Positions 16,801 through 25,684 of a stretch of DNA of 26,477 bases are shown here, piece after piece. Below the pieces are notes generated by a model. The model saw only the letters and a list, made by a program, of their open reading frames with translations, was not told where the DNA came from and did no database searches. The stretch is from DATJFH01 sp035495815. Its GTDB lineage: Bacteria > Acidobacteriota > Terriglobia > Bryobacterales > Bryobacteraceae. Position numbers and translations under genes: made by a program. Each line of letters opens with the position of its first letter. Within the stretch, counting starts at the first letter, position 1. The stretch is from NCBI GenBank assembly GCA_035495815.1, contig DATJFH010000352.1:1-26477 (forward strand), in the 5' to 3' direction.

Positions 16801-17163
16801 CTGCTCGGCCGAGGAGGAGACATTCACGGTCTCGCTCAACTGTCCGACTTCGAGGCGGAAGTTGACGGTTCTTTGGGAGGCGGCGTCGAGAACGACGCCC
16901 GTCTCGCGCGCGGAGCGGAAGCCCTGCTTTTCGACGCGAACCTCGTAAGCGCCGGTGGGCAGGCTGAGGAAGGCATAGTCGCCGTTGGCATCGGTCCGAG
17001 TCGTCAGCTTCAAACCTTTCGCGTCGGTGGCTTCGACCGGGCAGTCCGGAACCGTCGCTCCCGAGGAGTCGGTCACGTTGCCGGATATTCGGCCGATATT
17101 GGTCTGGGAAAACGCGGCGAAAGCGAAAATCACGCTCAGGCACGACAAGCGCGCAAACGGCAT
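13861..17163 (-). CDS. Oar-like TonB-dependent receptor with carboxypeptidase-regulatory domain
   Basis: An outer-membrane beta-barrel of about 1100 residues. After the signal peptide (MPFARLSCLSVIFAFAAFSQ) comes a carboxypeptidase-regulatory-like domain (about 25-110: GRISGNVTDSSGATVPDC, DANGDYAFLSLPTGAYEVRV). The plug domain follows (VINEDQVSQIALNGREYTQL, GRAGAVINVVTKSGTKNFHG), then a long barrel ending in aromatic Phe (SLGMKLIF), the signal for outer-membrane insertion. The order matches the Oar/SusC-like receptors expanded in Acidobacteriota and linked to uptake of large substrates or to adhesion. GTG 17172 and ATGs at 17169, 17166 and 17163 run in frame; AGGGG at 17172-17176 best fits starts at 17166 or 17163. 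A strong sigma-70 promoter lies upstream. The hybrid kinase follows after 6 bases. The ligand is unknown. Confidence 0.93.
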   Translation of the reverse strand: MPFARLSCLSVIFAFAAFSQTNIGRISGNVTDSSGATVPDCPVEATDAKGLKLTTRTDANGDYAFLSLPTGAYEVRVEKQGFRSARETGVVLDAASQRTVNFRLEVGQLSETVNVSSSAEQVQTTTGNVGRVINEDQVSQIALNGREYTQLLRLSPGVVATTLNVFNPQLALNQQNVNGIRTQSSYFLVDGAENHDSGANSNGIVDPNVDAIAEVKMETSSYSAEFGGRAGAVINVVTKSGTKNFHGTLFEFVRNDAFDARSFFSAKVDSLRFNDFGGTIGGPVYIPGKFNRNRDKLFFFFSEEWKYTRQGQTTVNTVPTAAERAGDFNGSSLPAPVDPATGAAFPNRIVPAARMSRNGPLLLKPYPLPNFFGPGGNYVATGIAVTDYREELFRLDYNISPRTQLSYRLTHDKMYLVFPFRNNTLDFVPNPRPRPGYVTSLSLQHSFSPTTINYFSFSVSKNKIQGRPDFSVITRPALGLTYAEIYPANRSNVAPQLNLSGFAGYNSGDRISTANGNFQWRDDFTKVVRSHTLKFGAQITRSRKNEDTNVRDEGNVTFNTSALLTSRNVVADLLLGNFQSYTEVEADSFWWARFSQYEFYAQDSWKASKRLTLELGLRYNIVPPFYNAQGNASTWLPRLFNPANAPQVSPRDGSITPGTGDPYNGIAIFGSAFPDAAKGRVPQYDDPAVKRLFVGLPAGGSKTNWNDWGPRIGIGYDVFGNGKTALRSGFGMFYDRIGSNQISPQAQNPPFVKIANIFDGNIDAPGGGTARQFPSDLTAWPEVLPTPQVITYNIGVQQQLPASVILEVNYVGNVGRHFVFVRNLNQLPAGTRLNAPNSGINVNALRQYLGFGNINLRDDSDNTNYNSLQVSASRRLRSGLSFGLSYTFSKTMDTVGGGTPQDSYHPKNDVALSSIHRANILTFNYIYPLPFFLKSGNPFARSVLGGWEVSGVTTFQSGGPSTVSVPTDIARIGAGSARATVIGNPNLSGSQRTPAHWFGTEAFLNPNLMTPGVFGTGGRNILIGPGFQQWDLSLLKNFHIGEARNLQFRAESFNVFNHTNFTGVNTTVRFDNSGAPTGGFGAVNSAGPGRVLSLGMKLIF

Positions 17164-17214
17164 CATCATCACCCCTATAGTCCGGCGGAGAGCCGGGACG
17201 GTTGTTCAGTTCGA

Positions 17215-17243
17215 AAGATATCTTAGTCGGTGGGTCGGGTCAA
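17215..17243 (-). promoter_or_regulatory. Sigma-70 promoter of the TonB receptor/kinase operon
   Basis: On the minus strand TTGACC (17243-17238) and TATCTT (17220-17215) are separated by exactly 17 bases. This is one of the two best full promoters in the window. It predicts a leader of about 40 bases to the receptor start. Its -35 end lies 8 bases from the -10-like GATAAT of the divergent hydrolase, so polymerase bound at one would probably hinder the other. Confidence 0.7.
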
Positions 17244-17251
17244 GTTTGGAA

Positions 17252-17257
17252 GATAAT
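17252..17257 (+). promoter_or_regulatory. Possible -10 element (GATAAT) for the TAT-exported hydrolase
   Basis: GATAAT (five of six to consensus) ends 6 bases before GTG 17264, the same spacing as at the aminopeptidase P gene. No good -35 is seen. It would give a leaderless transcript. Confidence 0.35.
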
Positions 17258-17263
17258 GATTCG

Positions 17264-18130
17264 GTGACGCGACGTGAGTTTGCGCGAGGTGCGCTGGCCG
17301 CGGCTGGGCTCAGCCGCGCCGCGGCTCCGACCGAAGAGCTGCCTGACATCCGCACGATAGAACCGGACCTGTCGACGCCGCCCGTATCCGGAGGAGAGGC
17401 CTCGCCCGGCAACCGGGTCCGCCAGAGCCTTCCGGAATACGAAGGCTCGGCGGTACACCACGCTCTCTATCTGCCGCCCGAGTGGAAGCCGGGCGGGCGC
17501 TACCCGGTGATCGTCGAATACGCCGGCAACGGGAACTACAGGAACCGCTACGGCGATGTGTCGGAAGGTACGGTGGAGGGATCGAACATGGGTTACGGAA
17601 TCTCCGGCGGGAAGGGATTTCTGTGGCTTTGCGCGCCCTACGTGAACCGGATGGAGCGGCGGAACGAAAGCCAGTGGTGGGGGGACGCGCAGGCGACGGT
17701 GGACTATTGCAAGAAAGCGGTCAAGCTGGTCTGCGGGCGTTACGGGGGCGATCCAAAGGCGCTCGTGCTGGCGGGATTTTCCCGCGGCGCCATCGCCTGT
17801 AACTACATCGGACTGCGGGACGATGAAATCGCGGCCCTTTGGCGCGGATTCATTCCCTATAGCCATTACGATGGAGTGCGCGGCTGGCCTTATTCCGATT
17901 CAGACCGGGCATCGGCTCTGGTCCGTCTGAAGCGCCTCGGGAACCGCCCGCAGTTCATCATCCATGAGAACTCCGTCGAAGAGACACGCCAATACTTGCG
18001 TTCGACGGGTGTGGCCGCGCCTTTCACTTTTCGCCGGCTGGATTTCCGCAACCATAACGATGCCTGGACGTTGCGCGACATCCCGGAGCGCCGCGAGGTC
18101 CGGGCATGGCTGCGGAAGCTGATAGCGTAG
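17264..18130 (+). CDS. TAT-exported alpha/beta hydrolase (esterase-like)
   Basis: The product has 288 residues from GTG 17264. It begins with a twin-arginine signal, TRREFARGALAAAGLSRAAA, so it is probably folded before export. After a short linker an alpha/beta-hydrolase fold starts with YLPPEWKPGGRYPVIVEY. The nucleophile elbow is GFSRGA (GxSxG type, in LVLAGFSRGAIACNYIG), and a late His in FRNHNDAW is a good candidate for the catalytic histidine. The acid residue is not certain. Related exported enzymes include feruloyl or acetyl-xylan esterases and PHB-depolymerase-like proteins; the substrate is not determined. An in-frame TTG at 17246 is an alternative start and would add six residues. 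It diverges from the TonB receptor and is followed 121 bases later by a hybrid kinase; that gap holds no clear terminator. Confidence 0.8.
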   Translation: MTRREFARGALAAAGLSRAAAPTEELPDIRTIEPDLSTPPVSGGEASPGNRVRQSLPEYEGSAVHHALYLPPEWKPGGRYPVIVEYAGNGNYRNRYGDVSEGTVEGSNMGYGISGGKGFLWLCAPYVNRMERRNESQWWGDAQATVDYCKKAVKLVCGRYGGDPKALVLAGFSRGAIACNYIGLRDDEIAALWRGFIPYSHYDGVRGWPYSDSDRASALVRLKRLGNRPQFIIHENSVEETRQYLRSTGVAAPFTFRRLDFRNHNDAWTLRDIPERREVRAWLRKLIA

Positions 18131-18251
18131 CCCAGCCCCGGAAACGCGGCCCGGCGCGGCAGCCTCTTTCTGGCGACGAGCCGCGCACAGAGGAACCCTC
18201 TCGAACAGCTCTGACTTTGGGCGGCCCGGCCGATATGTAGATTCGAGACAA

Positions 18252-21230
<2,979 letters not shown>

Positions 21231-21258
21231 GGCTTCGGCGATCGGCAAAATCGCGATT

Positions 21259-21879
21259 TCAGGCCAGGCCGCTGCGCTTCACGGCGTACTCGATTGCCGC
21301 CGCCGGGACACTGAACTCGGCCATTGCGCCGTTGCCCATGAATCCGAGGTCGTCCATTCCTATCTTGCTCGTGTAGTAGGCATCAACCGTCATGTTCCGC
21401 ACCCAGCTGAAGAAACGGATACCGGGTCCCAACTCCGGCGAATCGTTCTTGCGGTAGGCGATCAAATCCAGCATGGCGGTCTGCTGGTCGGGCGTGGAGG
21501 CCACGAAGCTGGACGAATACACCTTCTGCATCTGATGATCGAGCCAGGCCAGTCCACCGGCGAAGATTTCCGCCAGTTCCCTGCTCTGGCTGGACAGGAA
21601 GTCGATGAACTCCGGAGCCCCCGCTGCCAGAGCTCCGGGCGAGCGCTCGTCCGCCGGTATGATCAGGTCCGCCAGCCGCTGCAGCGTCTTGTATTCCGCT
21701 GCGTTGAAATACGCGGGCTTATACGGTCCACCGGCCTTTTTTGTTTCGGTAACGGCTTTGTGGACATGCTGGGCTCCTTCGGCGCTCACCACGTGCAACC
21801 CGAAAGTCGATAGCGAAATCGTGCCGATGTTCCTCAGCAGTTCCCGCCTGGATACGTCGTCCTGGATTGGATCAGACAT
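21259..21879 (-). CDS. Gluconate 2-dehydrogenase subunit 3-like protein (TAT-exported small subunit)
   Basis: A 206-residue small subunit of a membrane-associated GMC-type dehydrogenase. The twin-arginine signal is SRRELLRNIGTISLSTFGL (RR at 11-12). The body has the family's helix-rich pattern, including FNAAEYKTLQRLADLIIPAD (about 58-77), PGALAAGAPEFIDFL and FFSWVRNMTVDAYYTS. In known sorbitol, gluconate and glucose dehydrogenases this subunit carries the signal for export of the signal-less flavin subunit and stabilises it. That role is expected here, because the GMC protein immediately upstream has no signal. The ATG lies inside the end of the GMC gene (8-base overlap), suggesting translational coupling. 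It is convergent with the hybrid kinase, with 28 bases between stops that hold a weak GCGAT/ATCGC hairpin. Confidence 0.92.
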   Translation of the reverse strand: MSDPIQDDVSRRELLRNIGTISLSTFGLHVVSAEGAQHVHKAVTETKKAGGPYKPAYFNAAEYKTLQRLADLIIPADERSPGALAAGAPEFIDFLSSQSRELAEIFAGGLAWLDHQMQKVYSSSFVASTPDQQTAMLDLIAYRKNDSPELGPGIRFFSWVRNMTVDAYYTSKIGMDDLGFMGNGAMAEFSVPAAAIEYAVKRSGLA

Positions 21880-23584
21880 TGCCTTTCCTCATCTCTTCCG
21901 CAAGGTATTCCGATGCCCGCCAGGCGAACGCGATGATGGAGAGCGTCACGTTCTTGTCCGGGTTGCTGGCGAACGGCGCGGCATCGGTCACGAACAGGTT
22001 CTTCACCTCGTGCGCCTGGCAAAACTTGTTGAGCACGCTCTTGCGGGGGTCGTCTCCCATGATGACCGTGCCTGCTTCGTGGATGATCGTGCCGCCGACT
22101 GAAATACCCGCGCTCTCCCGCTCGGGATTCTTGAGGCCGGTCGACTTGCCGCCCAGCGCTTCGATGATGTTCACGAAGGTCTCGTGCATATGACGGGCCT
22201 GCTTGATTTCGTGCTCGCTCCAGCGCCAGTGGAAGCGGAGCACCGGAATTCCCCACTGGTCTACCGCGTGCGGATCGATGTCGCAATAGGTGTGCTCGTT
22301 GGGAATCATCTCGCCGCGCCCCGCCAAACCGATACTGGTCCCGTAGCCCTGGCGGATATAGTTCTTGAGCGCCTTGCCGTAGCCTTCGTGCGATTTGCAG
22401 GCGCCGTGGAACGATCCGATCTGCGGCATGCCGAAGCCGCCGCCGATCTCGATATGGTAGCCGCGGGGGAACTCTTTCTCCTTCTTATCGAGGAGCCACC
22501 AGGGAACGTACACGTGCATGCCGCCGATGCCGTCCGAATTATGCCGGGGCAGGCCTTCCAGCGCCGGAATATGCCCGCCAAGTCCGTAGCCGACCGTGTC
22601 TGTAAGATTGCGTCCAACCTGTCCCGAGGAATTGGCCAGCCCCGCCGAAAACCGCGCGGATTTCGAATTCAGCAACAGCCGCGCCGATTCGCAGGCGCTG
22701 GCCGCAACTACCACGGCGCGGCAGCGAATCTGTTTCTCCGTTCGGGTAGCCTTGTCCACGTAGGACACGGCGGTGACCTTGCCCGATCCGTCCGCGATCA
22801 GCTCACGCGCCATGGCGCCGGTGAAAACGGTAAGCTTGCCGGTCTTCATCGCGGGGAAGATCATCGCCTGGCTCGACGAAAACGCCGACGCCGTCTGGCA
22901 GCCGCGCCCGCACTGTCCGCAGTAATGACAGGCCGCCCGCCCGTTCAGCGGCTTCGTCAGCATCGCCATGCGCGAGGGGATGCACGGAATATCCAGCTTC
23001 TTGCAGGCCTTCTGGATCAGCACTTCGTGCACGCGCGGCGGAATCGGCGGCAGAAAGTTGCCATCGGGCGCGCTGCGGATTCCTTCCTTGGTGCCGGTCA
23101 CTCCGATGAAGCCTTCGGCTTTGTCGTAGTACGGCGCGATTTCGTCGTAGGTAACGGGCCAGTCGATGCCCAGTCCGTCGGTCGAATAGGGTTTGAAATC
23201 GTAATCGGCGAAGCGGAGCGATATGCGTCCGTAATGATTTGTGCGGCCGCCCAAAATTCGCGAGCGAAACCAGCGGAACTCGTTGTCTTTGGCGACCGTA
23301 TACGGCTCGCCGTCGATGTCCCAGTAGCCGTTGGGAGCGCTGAAGTAGCCCCACTGCTGGCGTCCGAAGTACTGCTCGGCGTGCGGGCCCGCGCCGCGAT
23401 GGTCCACCTGGTAGGGCAGGACGTGCTCTTTGAAATCCTTGACCGGATTCAGCATGGGCCCGGCTTCGAGGAGCGCCACGCTGATCCCCATGTCCGTGAG
23501 GACTTTGACCGTAGTGCCACCGCCGGCGCCCGAGCCGATGACCACCACGTCAAAAACGTTAGGACTTCGCTTCACCTGGAACAT
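21872..23584 (-). CDS. GMC-family FAD dehydrogenase with four-cysteine motif
   Basis: A 570-residue flavoprotein that probably oxidises an alcohol or sugar in the periplasm. The FAD-binding Rossmann motif is VVVIGSGAGGGTT (13-25), with ALLEAGP after it, and the C-terminal GMC signature runs from HEAGTVIMG (502-510; His502) to ASNPDKNVTLSI (539-550; Asn541 and Asn545). A CHYCGQCGRGC segment (Cys219, 222, 225, 229) suggests an iron-sulfur cluster; a 3Fe-4S cluster is known in the related bacterial FAD glucose dehydrogenase alpha subunit. No signal peptide is present. Export is expected by hitchhiking on the TAT-bearing subunit encoded next, overlapping by 8 bases. The cytochrome c subunit usual in such complexes is not next to these genes. 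The Shine-Dalgarno is weak. The substrate is not known. Confidence 0.93.
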   Translation of the reverse strand: MFQVKRSPNVFDVVVIGSGAGGGTTVKVLTDMGISVALLEAGPMLNPVKDFKEHVLPYQVDHRGAGPHAEQYFGRQQWGYFSAPNGYWDIDGEPYTVAKDNEFRWFRSRILGGRTNHYGRISLRFADYDFKPYSTDGLGIDWPVTYDEIAPYYDKAEGFIGVTGTKEGIRSAPDGNFLPPIPPRVHEVLIQKACKKLDIPCIPSRMAMLTKPLNGRAACHYCGQCGRGCQTASAFSSSQAMIFPAMKTGKLTVFTGAMARELIADGSGKVTAVSYVDKATRTEKQIRCRAVVVAASACESARLLLNSKSARFSAGLANSSGQVGRNLTDTVGYGLGGHIPALEGLPRHNSDGIGGMHVYVPWWLLDKKEKEFPRGYHIEIGGGFGMPQIGSFHGACKSHEGYGKALKNYIRQGYGTSIGLAGRGEMIPNEHTYCDIDPHAVDQWGIPVLRFHWRWSEHEIKQARHMHETFVNIIEALGGKSTGLKNPERESAGISVGGTIIHEAGTVIMGDDPRKSVLNKFCQAHEVKNLFVTDAAPFASNPDKNVTLSIIAFAWRASEYLAEEMRKGNV

Positions 23585-23719
23585 GTCTCATTACGAATAT
23601 CACACATCGCGGCCGGAGTCTGCCGTTTTCGTGAAATGCGCGGCCTTCAGTCGGGGGCGCTGGCCGAGGCCGATCTTTCGAGTGGGAGCAGAATCGCAGT
23701 GAGCGCTCCGATGGCGGCT

Positions 23720-23754
23720 GAGCCGGACAGCGTCCGCGCTGGCGTGTCCGGCTC
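23720..23754. repeat. Perfect 10-bp inverted repeat
   Basis: GAGCCGGACA (23720-23729) pairs with TGTCCGGCTC (23745-23754) around a 15-base spacer. The spacer itself can form a CAGCG-TCCG-CGCTG hairpin with neighbouring bases. A short T-run (GTTTTATC) follows about 10 bases later on the plus strand. No gene ends here on either strand, so it is an operator, the terminator of an unannotated RNA, or a relic. Confidence 0.5.
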
Positions 23755-24066
23755 CGTCCGGCGTTTTATCTAATCGCTGAACGGGTCCGGCGTACTTGGC
23801 GCCGGAAACGGGAAAAACATCCGAAAGGCTGGTTGCCGTCTACCGTCCCGGAAGTTGGGATGAGATGCATACGGTCGCCCGGGCGGTCCATTCCGCACCG
23901 GCAGAAAGGCGAACAACCAATGACACCAGCGAGCCGGTCAGCGGGGTCCATGGCCCTGACCGGCTTGCGTGCTCCGGCCGAGGCCAGCGCGAAAAAACAC
24001 GGTGCTGCAGCCCCAGATCGGATCCCGATCAGAACCGCCGGCGAGTCATGCCCCCGCGCCAATTCG

Positions 24067-24096
24067 TTGACTTTCGGAGCCTCGTCGCGGTATGTT
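24067..24096 (+). promoter_or_regulatory. Sigma-70 promoter of tRNA-Cys
   Basis: TTGACT (24067-24072) and TATGTT (24091-24096) are separated by 18 bases. Transcription would begin near 24103, about 16 bases before the mature tRNA. Confidence 0.65.
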
Positions 24097-24118
24097 CCAA
24101 AGAGAGATCTCTCCGCAG

Positions 24119-24193
<75 letters not shown>

Positions 24194-25684
24194 TTAGACG
24201 CCCGCTGCCCAGGTGTTTCCTCCGGCTCGCAGGCGGCCGCCCGGACGCAGGATCTCGGCGCCGTGTGCCGCTCCGGCGACTTCGTCCGGCACTTCGATTC
24301 GATGGCCCATCTTTTCCAGCGCGGCTCGCGCCTGCGGGCTGAAATCCGCCGAGATCTGGACCGGCTCATCCCTCAGAACGTGCATCCTGGGCGCCGACGC
24401 CGCCTCGAACGTGGAGACGTCCAGATCGACGATCCGCTGCGCCAGTTGCGCGCAGACGCTGACCATGCGGCGTCCACCGCGCGCTCCGATCGCCACGTCC
24501 CGGCTCCCCGTGCGTATGATCATCGGACACACGTTGTTCAGCGGCCGCTTGCCAGGGCCCGGTGAATTCGCCAGACCGGGGTGGGGATCGAAGCGGCACA
24601 TGCCGTGTCCCAGAATGATTCCAGTCCCGGGCACCGTCAGGCAGGAGCCGAACAGACCGCCCTGCGAGATGGTAACTGAAACCAGGTTGCCTTCGGCATC
24701 AGCTGCGGCGACGTGGACCGTGCCGCCCTCTCCCCGGTCCGGAAGCCGGCGCCGCCACATGCGCTTCAGGACATCTGTCAGCCCGTGCCAGTAAGCATCC
24801 GGAGGCGGATCGCTCAGCGAAAGCCCGACCCGTTCCATCTCTTCCAGCGCCCACAGAACGCTGAACCCGCCGTTCGGCGCAATCGCGGTATGGACCCTGG
24901 CTCCACGGTACTCGGCCGAGAGCGGCTCGGTGACCCGGACGGTAAACGCCGCCATATCCTCACGCGTGACGATTCCTCCCTGGGAGAGCAGAAAGTCCGC
25001 GATCCTGCGGCCGATTTCGCCTTCGTAAAAGTCCCGCCATCCGCGGGAGGCAAGAGTGCGCAGCGTCCACGCCAGGTCGGAGCGGATCCAGGGCTGCTCC
25101 GGATCCGGCGGTCGTCCGCCGGGCAGCAGGATCTCCGCCGTCGAGGGGAAGCGCTCGATGGCCTCACGCCGAAACACGATCGCATCTCGAACCGGCGCGT
25201 ACGTAAGACCGCCCTCGATCAGTTCCTGCGCCGGAGCGACAATCTGAGGCCAGGGCAGGCGGCCCCAGCGCTCCCAGAGGGTCCCCACTCCTGCCATGAA
25301 TCCCGGCGTCGCCACCGAAAGCGGACCGAACACGTTGGCGTCATCCCGCACCGAGCAGCCATACTCGCGTTCGGTGATCCCCATCTGTCCGGGCCTGCGC
25401 GGCAGGATCTCGTACATGTCTTCCCGGGATGCGGCGGGAGCCACGGAATTGGCGTCGAGGGACCATATTCGCCCGGTCCTGCCGTCGAGCACGACTCCCG
25501 CCGCGACGTATCCACCAATGTCGACCGCCTGCGGCTCCATGACGGCGCAGGCCAGGCAAGCCGCCGCGGCTGCATCCATGGCGTTGCCGCCGCTCCCGAG
25601 AATCCGCGCGCCGGCCCGCGCTCCCTCTGCCGGTCCGGTCGCGACCGCGCCGCGCGCGCATTCGATCGACCGGCCCTCGATCAC
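24194..25684 (-). CDS. ggt: Gamma-glutamyltransferase family protein (no signal peptide)
   Basis: An N-terminal-nucleophile hydrolase precursor of 496 residues. SGGNAMDAAAAACLA (31-45) is the family's opening motif. FGPLSVATPGFMAG (119-132) and TAIAPNGGFSVLWALEEM (266-283) follow. The autocleavage site is before Thr322 in GGTVHVAAAD (320-329), where most members have TTH; the nucleophile Thr and the His are kept but the second Thr is Val. PGKRPLNN (377-384) and GARGGRR (400-406) correspond to conserved small-subunit motifs. The start is GTG 25684, with GGAGGG just upstream and a 4-base GTGA overlap with the symporter stop. Unlike E. coli GGT there is no signal peptide, so it is likely cytoplasmic, like YwrD-type proteins. 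Coupling to a transporter suggests use of an imported gamma-glutamyl or amide compound. Confidence 0.9.
   Translation of the reverse strand: MIEGRSIECARGAVATGPAEGARAGARILGSGGNAMDAAAAACLACAVMEPQAVDIGGYVAAGVVLDGRTGRIWSLDANSVAPAASREDMYEILPRRPGQMGITEREYGCSVRDDANVFGPLSVATPGFMAGVGTLWERWGRLPWPQIVAPAQELIEGGLTYAPVRDAIVFRREAIERFPSTAEILLPGGRPPDPEQPWIRSDLAWTLRTLASRGWRDFYEGEIGRRIADFLLSQGGIVTREDMAAFTVRVTEPLSAEYRGARVHTAIAPNGGFSVLWALEEMERVGLSLSDPPPDAYWHGLTDVLKRMWRRRLPDRGEGGTVHVAAADAEGNLVSVTISQGGLFGSCLTVPGTGIILGHGMCRFDPHPGLANSPGPGKRPLNNVCPMIIRTGSRDVAIGARGGRRMVSVCAQLAQRIVDLDVSTFEAASAPRMHVLRDEPVQISADFSPQARAALEKMGHRIEVPDEVAGAAHGAEILRPGGRLRAGGNTWAAGV

Larger units (their letters stand above)
23585..24118. other. 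Gene-poor region between the GMC gene and tRNA-Cys
   Basis: These 534 bases lie between two genes that point away from each other. They hold a perfect 10-bp inverted repeat (23720-23754), a small GATCGG/CCGATC hairpin (24016-24030) and the tRNA promoter. Open frames on both strands here run into the tRNA or have no recognisable similarity, so I see no protein gene. A small RNA or the remains of a lost gene cannot be excluded. Confidence 0.5.

Noticed and set aside
15223..17226. 667-residue plus-strand frame opposite the TonB receptor
   Set aside because: It is antisense to well-supported receptor domains and has no recognisable motif.
22184..23773. 529-residue plus-strand frame opposite the GMC gene
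   Set aside because: It is a shadow frame; FAD-binding and GMC signature motifs are all on the minus strand.
24016..24030. GATCGG-ATC-CCGATC hairpin as a terminator
   Set aside because: There is no T-run and no upstream gene; a 6-bp palindrome-like stem can arise by chance.
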